Shown: positions 9,222 to 18,575, counted from the first letter of the stretch. The stretch: 64,000 nucleotides of DNA from Crocinitomix sp044361315 (GCA_044361315.1 JBIKJA010000004.1:154553-218552); one strand, 5' to 3'. The notes: a model not told the origin generated them from the sequence alone. Translations and numbers: made by a program.

Positions 9222-10514
9222 ATGAAAAAGTATTTTATTTTTTTTTGCTTTCTTGCGACGAACTTATCGTTTTCGCAAGATTGGTTTGAGATTCCAAGTG
9301 GTACAACAAGTCATTTAAATGCCATTGATTTTCCTACTGAAATGGTTGGTTATATTGGAGGTAATGATGGTGTCTTATTGAAAACTACCAACGGTGGGGC
9401 AGATTGGTTGTCAATTGCTTATACGGGAGTTGATTTTGTGGATGGAACAGAAAATGACAATTTATTGAACCTTAAATTTATTTCAGATCAAATTGGATAC
9501 ATCACAGTTGGTCCAGTTTCAAATGGCGTTTATAAAACGCTCGACGGAGGAACAACATGGGAATTAGTTACTCCAGCAGAGGACACGTTATGCGCCCATT
9601 ACGGGCTTTATTTTTTCGATGAAGATGATGGGTTTTTGGGTGGTCGAGGATGCGAAACGGCGGATGAAATACAAAAAATTGGGTTGGATGGAATTTCCAA
9701 TACGACCGTTTCAGGTTTGCCAAGTTCTACTACCATGGTGGTTGATTTTGATTTTTTTGATGCAAACACGGGAATCGCCGTTACCGGTGTCGAAGGAAAC
9801 GGGAAAATCCTTCGAACAGTTGATGGAGGAATAAATTGGACCTATATTTTTCCTGGTTTACCTGCGGGAACCGAATTAACTGCTGTGCGATTTATGAACG
9901 AAAATCTGGTCTATGTGGGTTACAGATCTTCAGAATTAAGTCTGGGCTTATTGCGTAGCGACGATGGCGGATTATCGTGGACATACGACCTAGAATCAAC
10001 TACCTTTTATTATCCAAATTTTAATGCTTTGCATGTGTCGGGTAATGATTATTTATATGTGGGAGCAGATACGGATTTGGATCCAAATGGGGTAATTTTT
10101 GAAAAATCGACAGGCGATTTATGGAATTTTAACCCTGTTGATGAACGTATCTTTGGACTTTCATCCTATCGCGATTCAATTGTTTGGGCTGTTGGTGAAA
10201 ATGGATATATTGTCGTAAATCAAGATCCTATTTTTCTAGAAATTGAAGAGGCTGATAAATCAAACGAATTTGAGTTCGTCCTAAGTCCAAATCCTGTTGC
10301 TAATCAACTAAATATTGATGTGGTAAATTCTTATAATCCTGTTGATTACTGCTCAGAAGCAGAAGTTAAAATCGTGAATCTAATAGGTGAAGTAATTTAT
10401 CAGTCAAGTTTTACGACAGAAATTGATCTTGGGCATGTTGATTCAGGAGTCTATTTTTTAATGGTGACTAAAAAAGGACTAACCCAATTTGCTTCTAAAT
10501 TTGTCGTTGAATAG
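9222..10514 (+). CDS. BNR/YCF48-like beta-propeller protein with T9SS type A sorting domain
   Basis: A 430-residue secreted protein. The signal peptide (MKKYFIFFCFLATNLSFSQ) is followed by repeated blades of the sialidase/YCF48 type, recognisable from Asp-box-like motifs TTNGGADW, TLDGGTTWE, TVDGGINWTY and SDDGGLSWTY spaced through residues 50-270. The C-terminus (LSPNPVANQLNIDVV ... GVYFLMVTKKG) is a type A sorting domain. The propeller suggests a binding role at the surface; the ligand is unknown. It converges with the sterol-desaturase-type gene, with only four bases between the stops and no obvious terminator. Confidence 0.85.
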   Translation: MKKYFIFFCFLATNLSFSQDWFEIPSGTTSHLNAIDFPTEMVGYIGGNDGVLLKTTNGGADWLSIAYTGVDFVDGTENDNLLNLKFISDQIGYITVGPVSNGVYKTLDGGTTWELVTPAEDTLCAHYGLYFFDEDDGFLGGRGCETADEIQKIGLDGISNTTVSGLPSSTTMVVDFDFFDANTGIAVTGVEGNGKILRTVDGGINWTYIFPGLPAGTELTAVRFMNENLVYVGYRSSELSLGLLRSDDGGLSWTYDLESTTFYYPNFNALHVSGNDYLYVGADTDLDPNGVIFEKSTGDLWNFNPVDERIFGLSSYRDSIVWAVGENGYIVVNQDPIFLEIEEADKSNEFEFVLSPNPVANQLNIDVVNSYNPVDYCSEAEVKIVNLIGEVIYQSSFTTEIDLGHVDSGVYFLMVTKKGLTQFASKFVVE

Positions 10515-10518
10515 CCAC

Positions 10519-11487
10519 TTATTCGTCTTTTCCTTTTTTAAATCCATACACCAATTGGCCCCAAAAAGTTTTTGGAAACTTGTCGTCATTTTCAAAGCCT
10601 AAACGAATATCTCGTCCATCGCTTGGGATATAATTAGTGCGGAATAAATAATCCCAAATACTTAAGGAAATCCCAAAATTGGCGCCAAATTTATGTTTCT
10701 CAGGTAAACTATACGCATGGTGCCAAATATGCATCTTTGGGTTGTTTAGGAGATATTTAAACGGTCCGTAGGATAAATTTATATTAGCGTGATTTAAATG
10801 CCCAATAGCGATGGAAATATAATACACCAAAAAGGCGGTATTGTAATCAAATCCTCCAATCAATAAAACGGCTAAATACTTCATTGGGGTGTAGAATACA
10901 TTTTCCATCCAATGGTAGCGCAAATGGGCTGCAAATCCCATTTCAAGGACTGAATGATGAACTTTATGAAAGCGCCATAAAAAGTTAAAGCGATGGAGTA
11001 AAAAATGTGTAAACCATTGAACAAAATCTATTGCTAAGAAAAACAACACAAATTGTGCAACAGGATGTAAGGTAGACAAATCAATTAGCACTAAACTCGA
11101 GAGATTTTCACCAAATAAATCCTGAAAGCCACGTTCTGTAATTTTTGAAAAGGCAGTAAAGATGATTAATTTGAAGAGGTAGAAATTAAAGAACATGTAA
11201 AACGCATCTAACCAAAAGTCTTTGCGAATTCGCGCTTGATTTTTGCGCCAAGGAAACATCACTTCTAAGCCCCAAACTAATAGGGAAAGAACCACCAATA
11301 ACCAAAAATAATTTTGATACCAAGGAACGGTGTTGAAGGTGATTTCATTCCAAATATACTGCGCATACTCACTAAACGTTGAAAAAAATAATTCGCTGTA
11401 CGAGGCAGTTTCTGGTGCGCCTGTTTGTGAATATCCGTTGATTCCAACGAATAGAATTATCGAAAAGAAGAAGATTATTTTTTTCAT
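10519..11487 (-). CDS. sterol desaturase / fatty acid hydroxylase family membrane protein
   Basis: A 322-residue integral membrane diiron oxygenase. All histidine clusters of the family are present: H161xxxH165, H174xxHH178, H230xxH233 and H253xxHH257. They lie between hydrophobic segments at about 58-76, 92-112, 142-160 and 205-228. The N-terminal 20 residues (MKKIIFFFSIILFVGINGYS) look like a cleavable signal or an extra membrane helix, unusual for this family. The enzyme should use O2 to hydroxylate or desaturate a lipid acyl or sterol-like chain at the cytoplasmic membrane. The exact substrate cannot be read from sequence. It is transcribed alone, divergent from kbl. Confidence 0.85.
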   Translation of the reverse strand: MKKIIFFFSIILFVGINGYSQTGAPETASYSELFFSTFSEYAQYIWNEITFNTVPWYQNYFWLLVVLSLLVWGLEVMFPWRKNQARIRKDFWLDAFYMFFNFYLFKLIIFTAFSKITERGFQDLFGENLSSLVLIDLSTLHPVAQFVLFFLAIDFVQWFTHFLLHRFNFLWRFHKVHHSVLEMGFAAHLRYHWMENVFYTPMKYLAVLLIGGFDYNTAFLVYYISIAIGHLNHANINLSYGPFKYLLNNPKMHIWHHAYSLPEKHKFGANFGISLSIWDYLFRTNYIPSDGRDIRLGFENDDKFPKTFWGQLVYGFKKGKDE

Positions 11488-11542
11488 TTCCTTAGTTTAA
11501 TTATCTAACAAGTTCAAAGCGAAATTAGTTCAATTGAATCAT

Positions 11543-11550
11543 TATCTTTG
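11543..11550 (+). promoter_or_regulatory. -7 box (TATCTTTG) for kbl
   Basis: TATCTTTG fits TAnnTTTG and lies 26 bases before the kbl ATG. The partner -33 TTTG is not clear. Confidence 0.4.
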
Positions 11551-11576
11551 CTACATTCATCACAAAGAATGAAATT

Positions 11577-12767
11577 ATGATTGGAAAATTACAAGATTAT
11601 CTAGTAAAAGAACTTGCCGACATTCGCGAAGCAGGATTGTATAAAAAAGAACGGATTATTGTTAGCCCGCAAGGTGCTGAGGTAACCATTGATTCTGGTG
11701 AAGAAGTGGTGATTATGTGCGCCAATAATTATTTGGGCCTTTCTTCTCATCCTGCGGTGATAGAAGGGGCTAAATCAGCCTTGGATTCTCATGGTTTTGG
11801 TATGTCTTCGGTTCGATTTATTTGTGGTACGCAAGACATTCATAAAACACTTGAAAAGAAAATTTCCGATTTCTTAGGAATGGACGATACGATTTTATAT
11901 GCGGCAGCTTTTGATGCAAATGGGGGTGTTTTTGAACCGCTATTTGGTCAAGATGATGCGATTATTTCAGATGAATTAAATCACGCGTCTATTATCGATG
12001 GAGTGAGACTTTGTAAAGCGGCACGTTACCGCTATAAAAACTCAGATATGGCTGATTTAGAAGAGCAATTAAAAGCTTCTCAACATCACCAAAATCGAAT
12101 CATTGTAACAGATGGTGTATTTTCAATGGACGGCTACGTGGCGAAATTGGATCAGATTTGTTATTTAGCAGAGAAATATGATGCCATGGTGATGGTGGAT
12201 GATTGTCATGCAACAGGTTTTATTGGTAAAACGGGTCGCGGAACACATGAACATAATGGGGTGATGGGGCGTGTAGATATTATTACAGGTACCCTTGGAA
12301 AAGCCTTAGGTGGTGCAATGGGTGGTTTTACTTCAGGTAAAAAAGAAGTGATAGAAATGTTACGTCAACGTTCACGTCCGTATCTTTTTTCTAATTCTTT
12401 AGCACCAAGTATTGTTGGGGCTTCCATCGCCGTTTTAGATTTATTGTCATCTTCAACTGAATTAAGAGATAAATTGGCAGAAAACACACGTTATTTTAAA
12501 GAAGGAATTAAAAAGGTAGGGTTAGAAATTCGTGATGGCGATTCGGCAATTGTGCCAGTAATGTTGTACGATGCGAAAGTGGCGCAAGAATTTGCAAATA
12601 AATTACTTGACGAAGGGGTTTATGCAGTTGGATTTTTCTATCCAGTTGTTCCGAAAGGGTTGGCTCGAATTCGCGTTCAATTGTCTGCTGCGCACACAAA
12701 AGCACACTTAGATAAAGCGATTTCAGCATTTGAGAAGATAGGCAAAGAATTAGGAGTGATTAAATAA
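11577..12767 (+). CDS. kbl: 2-amino-3-ketobutyrate CoA ligase (glycine C-acetyltransferase)
   Basis: A 396-residue PLP enzyme of the alpha-oxoamine synthase family, full length. It cleaves 2-amino-3-oxobutyrate with CoA to glycine and acetyl-CoA, the second step of threonine degradation. Visible landmarks are MCANNYLGLSSHP, the SVRFICGTQ substrate region, DELNHASIIDG, DDCHATGF (PLP-binding Asp and His) and TGTLGKALGGA with the Schiff-base lysine K242. Neither threonine dehydrogenase nor another partner is adjacent. The start ATG follows a -7 box. A lipoprotein gene follows ten bases after the stop and may be cotranscribed. Confidence 0.93.
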   Translation: MIGKLQDYLVKELADIREAGLYKKERIIVSPQGAEVTIDSGEEVVIMCANNYLGLSSHPAVIEGAKSALDSHGFGMSSVRFICGTQDIHKTLEKKISDFLGMDDTILYAAAFDANGGVFEPLFGQDDAIISDELNHASIIDGVRLCKAARYRYKNSDMADLEEQLKASQHHQNRIIVTDGVFSMDGYVAKLDQICYLAEKYDAMVMVDDCHATGFIGKTGRGTHEHNGVMGRVDIITGTLGKALGGAMGGFTSGKKEVIEMLRQRSRPYLFSNSLAPSIVGASIAVLDLLSSSTELRDKLAENTRYFKEGIKKVGLEIRDGDSAIVPVMLYDAKVAQEFANKLLDEGVYAVGFFYPVVPKGLARIRVQLSAAHTKAHLDKAISAFEKIGKELGVIK

Positions 12768-12777
12768 TAATCGATTT

Positions 12778-13485
12778 ATGAAAATTATAGCAAGTTTAGC
12801 AATTGGGTTAATGTTGTTTTCGTGTCAAAATCAAACAGAAGAGGAAATAACAGGGAGTGTAATGGAAGTAGAAGCGGAACAATCTGAGCTAGACGAAATT
12901 GCTTTAGCTGAGCAACCAACTGTGGTGCAAGATTTTTTTTCGATTGAAAACGAAATTATTGGAACTCAATTTTGTTATGAGTATTCTCCTTTAAGTCAGT
13001 TGATATTGTATGGAAATGATCAAGATGGAGATTGGACCAAATTTGAAATTTCTGACCATTATTTAACTGCTCATCACCAAAAATGCGATGTTTTGTTGGA
13101 GTTTATGGTATTCGAAGCGGCTGGAGTTAAACGTGCATTTCTTAGTCAAATGAATAAGACAGCCCAACAATTTGATGTGTTAATTTGGGATAATACGACA
13201 AATAAATGGAATGTGGTGAAAAATCTACATTTCCCTGAAAACACCAATTATTTCGGAAAATTATCTGAACAAGAAACCGAGTTGGTAAAAAATTACGGGG
13301 CTGATTTCGTGTATATTAATCCAGATGATCAAACAGCTTCATTTGTGTTTTCTTCTTGGTCGATGAACATGAATTTGGACGAGAAGGAAAAAGGGAAATT
13401 TAAAAAAGATCCTGAATTTGAATACGAACTAGGGGTGAATAAAGAAACTAACCTTTTAGAAATTAAGCAAAATCCGATTCAATAA
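12778..13485 (+). CDS. hypothetical lipoprotein
   Basis: 235 residues with a lipoprotein signal: MKIIASLAIGLMLFSC, lipid-attached Cys at 16, followed by Gln-Asn and an acidic linker of Glu-rich low complexity to about residue 45. The remainder is a soluble mixed alpha/beta domain containing YSPLSQLILYGNDQDGDW and a FVFSSWSMNMNL segment. I recognise no family. It sits ten bases after kbl in the same direction and probably shares its transcript, although a metabolic link is not evident. Confidence 0.7.
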   Translation: MKIIASLAIGLMLFSCQNQTEEEITGSVMEVEAEQSELDEIALAEQPTVVQDFFSIENEIIGTQFCYEYSPLSQLILYGNDQDGDWTKFEISDHYLTAHHQKCDVLLEFMVFEAAGVKRAFLSQMNKTAQQFDVLIWDNTTNKWNVVKNLHFPENTNYFGKLSEQETELVKNYGADFVYINPDDQTASFVFSSWSMNMNLDEKEKGKFKKDPEFEYELGVNKETNLLEIKQNPIQ

Positions 13486-13556
13486 GAATTTTTATTGAAT
13501 GAAATGAACAAGATTGATAGTTATTGGTTTCTAAAAGACGATTTAAGAAATAGGGT

Positions 13557-13991
13557 ATGATTATTTTGATTTCACTTATTGGCGCATTTTTTTTCATGGA
13601 GTTTATGGCTTGGTTTACACATAAATATGTCATGCACGGTTTGTTGTGGAAATTGCACGAAGATCATCATCAACCAACTGGAAAATTATTTCAAAAAAAC
13701 GACTTGTTTTTTCTCATCTTTGCCATACCATCTTGGCTAAACATCATGTTTGGGTTTATTTTTAAAAACCACGTCATGATTGGCATCGGCTTTGGAATTG
13801 CAGCTTATGGCTTGGTCTATTTTTTAGTACATGACATTCTAATCCACCGAAGAAAAAAGTGGTTTGATAATATCAATAACCGCTATTTCAGAGCAGTACG
13901 AAAAGCGCACAAAGTACACCACAAAAATCAATACAAAGAAAAAGGGGCCTGTTTTGGGATGTTATTTTTTCCGTTGAAATATTATAAATAA
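13557..13991 (+). CDS. crtZ: beta-carotene hydroxylase-like diiron membrane enzyme (CrtZ family)
   Basis: A 144-residue membrane protein with the four histidine boxes of CrtZ-type hydroxylases: H22xxxxH27, H34xxHH38, H92xxxxH97 and H118xxHH122. Hydrophobic helices are at about 2-20, 50-68 and 72-94. In the family these enzymes add hydroxyl groups to beta-ionone rings, giving zeaxanthin. Yellow carotenoids are common in this phylum, which fits, but no crtB, crtI or crtY gene is in the window, so the substrate is inferred. The gene is slightly shorter than typical CrtZ (about 150-175). An 18-codon frame (13504-13560) ends across its ATG. Confidence 0.8.
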   Translation: MIILISLIGAFFFMEFMAWFTHKYVMHGLLWKLHEDHHQPTGKLFQKNDLFFLIFAIPSWLNIMFGFIFKNHVMIGIGFGIAAYGLVYFLVHDILIHRRKKWFDNINNRYFRAVRKAHKVHHKNQYKEKGACFGMLFFPLKYYK

Positions 13992-13994
13992 CTA

Positions 13995-14555
13995 TCATTT
14001 ATTCCAAAAGTTCATCGTTCGCTCAATTCCGATCGAAACAAAACTTTTAACACATTCGGTAGTGTGTGTTAATCTTTCCACCAACACTTGTCTTTCTTCC
14101 TCATCCCATTCACCGAGTACATAATCAACTTGGTTGCCTTTAGCGAAAGACGAGCCAACACCAAATCGTAATCGGGCATATGCATCTGTTTTAAGGGTTG
14201 CGAAAACATCTTTTAAACCATTGTGGCCTCCATCACTTCCTTTTCCTTTTAGGCGTAATTTTCCATAAGGTAAAGCCAAGTCATCGGTTATGATCAAAAC
14301 ATGATCTAACCCAATTTTTTCTTGTTGCATCCAATAATTAACCGCTTTACCACTTAAATTCATGTAGGTAGATGGTTTAAGCAGCACCAATACACGACCT
14401 TTATATTTGGCATACGCCACATCGCCTAAACGGTCGGTTTTGAAGCTCGAACCCAATTGTTGTGCAAGTTCCTCGACGGTTTTAAAACCGATATTGTGTC
14501 GTGTTTCGGCGTATTGAGGACCTGGATTTCCTAACCCAACGATTAGATATTTCAT
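13995..14555 (-). CDS. pth: peptidyl-tRNA hydrolase
   Basis: 186 residues, the usual length for Pth. It releases tRNA from stalled peptidyl-tRNA by cleaving the ester bond. Family signatures are MKYLIVGLGNPGPQYAETRHNIGF with the conserved Asn10 and catalytic His20, the KPSTYMNLSG segment with its Asn, the ITDDLALPYG block with Asp, and GSDGGHNGLKD. It is downstream of prs and rplY on the same strand, the common arrangement prs-rplY-pth, but a terminator hairpin separates it from rplY. It converges with the CrtZ-like gene three bases away. Confidence 0.96.
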   Translation of the reverse strand: MKYLIVGLGNPGPQYAETRHNIGFKTVEELAQQLGSSFKTDRLGDVAYAKYKGRVLVLLKPSTYMNLSGKAVNYWMQQEKIGLDHVLIITDDLALPYGKLRLKGKGSDGGHNGLKDVFATLKTDAYARLRFGVGSSFAKGNQVDYVLGEWDEEERQVLVERLTHTTECVKSFVSIGIERTMNFWNK

Positions 14556-14572
14556 AATGTCTGTAATTAAAC

Positions 14573-14602
14573 AAAAAAGGCTGCTACAACGTAACAGCCT
14601 TT
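14573..14602 (-). terminator. terminator downstream of rplY
   Basis: On the minus strand an eight-base outer stem (14595-14602 with 14576-14583) with a further three-pair inner stem is followed by a run of T. It sits in the 69-base gap between rplY and pth, so pth expression depends on readthrough or its own promoter. Confidence 0.75.
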
Positions 14603-14624
14603 AAATTTATTAAAAAATTTTAGT

Positions 14625-15245
14625 TTATGCTTCTGCTGTTTCTTCTGTAGACTCTTCTACTTCCTCTTCTTCTAAATCGTCTTGAGAAGTATTTGCAACC
14701 GCACCACGAGCCATTTTCACTGAACATACAACTGCATTAGGTGCATTGATAATGTTCAAAGCTGGTGAGTTAATGTCTTTAATTCGGATAGATTGTCCAA
14801 TTTTTAATTTGGTAATATCCACTTCGATAGAAGCAGGAATATCATTTGGCACAGCGAAAACTTTAACTTTTTTAAAGATTTGTTGCAATTTACCACCTGA
14901 TAAAACACCTGTTGAACGACCATATAAATTTAATGGAATGCTCACTTTCACCCGTTTGTTTTCTTGTAATTCGATGAAATCGATATGTACAATTTTATCT
15001 GTTACTGGATGAAATTGAATATCTTGGATAATTGAACGGTAACTTGTTCCGTCAATTTCCAAACTGATGATATTTACATCTGGTGTATATACCAATTTTT
15101 CCATTTCAATGTGTTTTACACTAAAATGGATTTGTTTGCCTGTTCCGTAAATTACACATGGAATATCTCCATTCACTCTTACGGCTTTCGCATCTTTTTT
15201 CCCTACGTTCGATCTTACCGAACCGCTCAATGATACTTCTTTCAT
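14625..15245 (-). CDS. rplY: 50S ribosomal protein L25 (CTC form)
   Basis: 206 residues, the long CTC-type L25: an N-terminal 5S-rRNA-binding L25 domain (about 1-92, with the conserved IYG and IQFHPVTDKIVHIDF blocks), a TL5 C-terminal beta domain (about 98-180), and an acidic tail rich in Glu, Thr and Ser (about 185-206). It binds 5S rRNA in the large subunit. It lies 52 bases after prs in the same direction and is probably in the same operon. Confidence 0.95.
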   Translation of the reverse strand: MKEVSLSGSVRSNVGKKDAKAVRVNGDIPCVIYGTGKQIHFSVKHIEMEKLVYTPDVNIISLEIDGTSYRSIIQDIQFHPVTDKIVHIDFIELQENKRVKVSIPLNLYGRSTGVLSGGKLQQIFKKVKVFAVPNDIPASIEVDITKLKIGQSIRIKDINSPALNIINAPNAVVCSVKMARGAVANTSQDDLEEEEVEESTEETAEA

Positions 15246-15297
15246 CTTCTATTTGTTTAAACGTGCTGTTATTTTGACACGTTGGTTTATATACTTA

Positions 15298-16224
15298 CTA
15301 AAAATGTTTACTAATTGATTCTTGATGAATTAAACTGTGCATGACATCTGCATACAATTTAGCCACCGATAAAACCCTAATTTTTGAACATGGTTGTTTT
15401 AACGGAATTGAGTCTGTAACAACTAATTCAGTTAAACCAGAGGACATGATTCGCTCATAAGCTGCGCCTGAAAGCACTGCATGTGTACAAATTGCACGAA
15501 CACTTGTCGCCCCATTTTCTAAAAATAAATCTGCAGCTTTTGCTAACGTACCAGCAGTGTCCACCATGTCGTCTACCAAAATCACATCTTTTCCGTTTAC
15601 GTCTCCGATCACGGTCATTTCAGCGATTTCATTGGCAACTTTTCTTTGTTTATGACAAAGCGCTAAGCCAATATTTAAATTTTTTGAATAGGAATTTGCA
15701 CGTTTAGCACCACCAGCATCTGGCGCCGCCATAATCAAATTTCCTGTATTTATTGTTTCAATAAATGGTAAAAATATCGTAGAAGCATACAAATGATCCA
15801 CCGGTTTTTCAAAAAATCCTTGAATTTGATCCGCGTGTAAATCCATGGTCATAATACGATCAACTCCCGCCGATTCCAGCATTTTTGCCACCATCTTTGC
15901 ACCAATTGCCACCCTTGGTTTATCTTTTCGATCTTGTCTTGCAAATCCAAAATAAGGAATTACGGCAATAATTGATTTTGCAGAAGCACGTTTTGCCGCA
16001 TCAATCATCAACAATAACTCAAATAAATTTTCGACAGGAGGCATGGTGGATTGTATAAAAAATACATCCTGTCCCCTTACCGTTTCTTCTAATGATGGCT
16101 GAAATTCTCCGTCGCTGAACTCAGTCACGATCACGTTTCCTAGTTCTACACCATAATGTAAAGCAATTTCATTTGCTAGTTTCAATGTGGCACGCCCCGA
16201 AAATATTTTCACTCCTGATGACAT
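15298..16224 (-). CDS. prs: ribose-phosphate pyrophosphokinase
   Basis: 308 residues, full length. It transfers pyrophosphate from ATP to ribose 5-phosphate, making PRPP for nucleotide, His and Trp synthesis. Landmarks are FSDGEFQPSLEETVRGQDVF near 36-55, the Mg/ATP loop FGFARQDRKD near 96-106, MDLHADQIQGFF near 126-137, the flexible loop region KQRKVANE, and the PRPP-binding VILVDDMVDTAGTL near 216-229. It heads the prs-rplY unit. Confidence 0.96.
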   Translation of the reverse strand: MSSGVKIFSGRATLKLANEIALHYGVELGNVIVTEFSDGEFQPSLEETVRGQDVFFIQSTMPPVENLFELLLMIDAAKRASAKSIIAVIPYFGFARQDRKDKPRVAIGAKMVAKMLESAGVDRIMTMDLHADQIQGFFEKPVDHLYASTIFLPFIETINTGNLIMAAPDAGGAKRANSYSKNLNIGLALCHKQRKVANEIAEMTVIGDVNGKDVILVDDMVDTAGTLAKAADLFLENGATSVRAICTHAVLSGAAYERIMSSGLTELVVTDSIPLKQPCSKIRVLSVAKLYADVMHSLIHQESISKHF

Positions 16225-16449
16225 TTTTTCATTTTTGGAAGCGCAAAGATAACTACAAAACTTTAATTATATATGTTTTCACCTAGTTAAATTGCGAAAA
16301 CACGTCTTTTTTTTGGGAATTTGAAAACTTTTTATTGTTAAAATTCGCCCAGCTATTTTTTTTGTCTTGGTCCTTTTAACTCAACTTAAGCGAAAACAAT
16401 AAAAATATGTACCTTTAAACCCTATTAAAGAACCATACAATTGTTAAAA

Positions 16450-17742
16450 ATGAAATACCATAAAATCGATAAAACTCTTTTTATTAAGAATCGCGAAAAA
16501 TTTAAAGCTGCACTTGCACCTAATTCAATTGCATTTTTTAATTCAAACGATATTTTCCCAATTAGTGCGGATAGTACCATGCCTTTTCAACAACACCGTG
16601 ACATTTTTTACTTGTCAGGCGTTGATCAAGAAGAAAGTATCCTTGTAATTTACCCAGATGCTTTTAATGAAGATCATCGAGAAATGTTGTTTTTAAAAGA
16701 AACAAGCGAACTCATCGCCATTTGGGAAGGGGAAAAATTAAGTAAAGATCAAGCTTTTGAAACATCAGGAATTAAAAATGTGTATTGGCTAGATCAGTTT
16801 GACACGATTTTAAAAACGATTACTGCCCAAGCAGAAAATATTTACATCAACACCAACGAACATACACGAGCTTCAACAATTGTTGAAACGCGCGAAGATC
16901 GTTTTATTAAAAGATTAAAAAATGCTTATCCTGCGCACACTTTTAAGAAAAGTGCTCCAATTATGCACCCTTTGCGGTCGATTAAAGAAACCATCGAACT
17001 TGAATTGATGCAAAACGCTTGTAATATTACCGAAAAGGGAGTTCGCCGATTGCTTAATTTTGTGAAACCAAGGGTGATGGAATATGAGATTGAAGCCGAA
17101 TTAATGCACGAATTTTTAAGAAATCGATCGAAAGGATTTGCTTACACACCAATTATCGCTTCTGGAAAAAACGCATGTGTACTTCATTATATTGAAAACA
17201 ATCAACCATGTAACGACGGGGATGTGATTTTAATGGATTTTGGTGCAGAATATGCGAATTACGCTTCCGATTTAACCAGATGTATTCCTGCAAATGGCCG
17301 ATTTTCTCCACGCCAAAAGGCAGTTTACAATTCCGTTTTACACGTTAAAAAGGAAGCTGAAAAATTACTTGTACCAGGGACTTTTATAGTCGATTATCAC
17401 GCCGAGGTTGGTAAAATAATGGAAAAGGAATTATTATCGCTTGGCCTGATTGATCAAACGGATATTAAAAACCAAGATCCAAAATGGCCAGCCTATAAAA
17501 AATATTTCATGCATGGCACTTCTCATTATATTGGTTTAGACACTCACGATTTAGGTTTGTGGACTGAACCAATAAAAGCGGGCATGGCATTTACATGCGA
17601 GCCTGGAATTTACATTCCTGCCGAAAATTTAGGGATTCGTATCGAAGATAATTTAATAGTGCAGCCTTCAGGAAGTCCGATTAATTTAATGGGAAATATT
17701 CCAATTGAAGTAGAAGAAATTGAAGATTTGATGAATCAATAA
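16450..17742 (+). CDS. pepP: Xaa-Pro aminopeptidase (M24B)
   Basis: About 430 residues from ATG 16450 (an in-frame TTG at 16441 is the less likely start). The N-terminal creatinase-like domain (about 5-175) is followed by the pita-bread M24 domain. Metal ligands are visible: LMDFGAEY and ASDLTRC (two Asp), HGTSHYIGLDTHD (His), TCEPGIYI (Glu) and IRIEDN (Glu). It removes an N-terminal residue before proline, in the cytoplasm since no signal peptide is present. The next gene begins directly after its stop, so they form an operon. Confidence 0.92.
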   Translation: MKYHKIDKTLFIKNREKFKAALAPNSIAFFNSNDIFPISADSTMPFQQHRDIFYLSGVDQEESILVIYPDAFNEDHREMLFLKETSELIAIWEGEKLSKDQAFETSGIKNVYWLDQFDTILKTITAQAENIYINTNEHTRASTIVETREDRFIKRLKNAYPAHTFKKSAPIMHPLRSIKETIELELMQNACNITEKGVRRLLNFVKPRVMEYEIEAELMHEFLRNRSKGFAYTPIIASGKNACVLHYIENNQPCNDGDVILMDFGAEYANYASDLTRCIPANGRFSPRQKAVYNSVLHVKKEAEKLLVPGTFIVDYHAEVGKIMEKELLSLGLIDQTDIKNQDPKWPAYKKYFMHGTSHYIGLDTHDLGLWTEPIKAGMAFTCEPGIYIPAENLGIRIEDNLIVQPSGSPINLMGNIPIEVEEIEDLMNQ

Positions 17743-18522
17743 ATGAATGTTTTTCAATTTGATAACCTTGAATTAAATTTTGTAAAAAAGGGGGAGGGAA
17801 CTCAACCCCTTGTCTTTTTGCATGGATTTTTAGAAGATCATACGATTTGGTTGAACCTAATCGAAGAATTTTATCAGGAAGATTTTAAAATTTATCTAGT
17901 TGATTTACCTTGCCACGGAAAAAGTAGGTTTTATGGCGATTATTGTTCCATTCCCTCCATCGCTCAACTCCTTAATGCTTTTTTTTCGTTTGAAAAAATT
18001 CACGATGCCTTTGTTCTAGGGCATTCGTTGGGTGGATATGTTGGATTGGAATTGGCAAAACTGGTGGATTTAAAGTTAGTCTTAATTCATTCTAATTTTT
18101 GGCAAGATTCGATCGAAAAACAAGCAGATCGAAATCGGTTTATTGAAGTAGCAAGAGACAATAAAATTCGATTGATCAACGAAGTAATTCCTAATCTTTT
18201 TGCCCCTGAAAACCGGAATAAATGTAGGGGAGTGATCGAACAATTAAAACAAAGGGCCATCACCTTGCCAAGTTCAGAAATCATTGCTATTACAGCAGGC
18301 ATGCGAGATAGAAATAATAACCACGAAGTCCTAGAAACTGGCATTGTAGCAATTATTCAAGGTGAATTTGATCAAGTGGTGAAAATGAGTCAAATGATTG
18401 AAGAAATTGAAAGATTAATTGTCAAACCAACCCTATTTACCATAGCAAATGCTGGACACATGAGTATATGGGAGAATAAAGACGAGTTAATTAAATCTTT
18501 GAAAATGATTATTTTTAAATAA
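17743..18522 (+). CDS. alpha/beta hydrolase
   Basis: 259 residues of a soluble alpha/beta hydrolase. LVFLHGFLEDHTIW near 23-36 supplies the oxyanion-hole HGF, LGHSLGGYVG near 92-101 holds the nucleophile Ser in GxSxG, IIQGEFDQVV near 205-214 gives the acid Asp, and NAGHMSIWEN near 236-245 gives the His. No signal peptide. The substrate is not deducible. Its ATG follows the pepP stop without a gap, so it is cotranscribed with the peptidase. Confidence 0.85.
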   Translation: MNVFQFDNLELNFVKKGEGTQPLVFLHGFLEDHTIWLNLIEEFYQEDFKIYLVDLPCHGKSRFYGDYCSIPSIAQLLNAFFSFEKIHDAFVLGHSLGGYVGLELAKLVDLKLVLIHSNFWQDSIEKQADRNRFIEVARDNKIRLINEVIPNLFAPENRNKCRGVIEQLKQRAITLPSSEIIAITAGMRDRNNNHEVLETGIVAIIQGEFDQVVKMSQMIEEIERLIVKPTLFTIANAGHMSIWENKDELIKSLKMIIFK

Positions 18523-18529
18523 ATTCAAA

Positions 18530-18537
18530 TAATTTTG
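18530..18537 (+). promoter_or_regulatory. -7 box (TAATTTTG) for the SprE/PorW-like gene
   Basis: TAATTTTG matches TAnnTTTG and lies 38 bases before the ATG at 18576. No -33 box at the normal spacing is seen. Confidence 0.35.
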
Positions 18538-18575
18538 CTCTTTCGGCGTTGAACCGAGTTGAACATATAAACTGA

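Noticed and set aside
13504..13560. 18-codon frame ending across the crtZ-like start, a possible leader peptide
   Set aside because: Too short to judge, no regulatory codon run and no attenuator hairpin after it; most likely chance.
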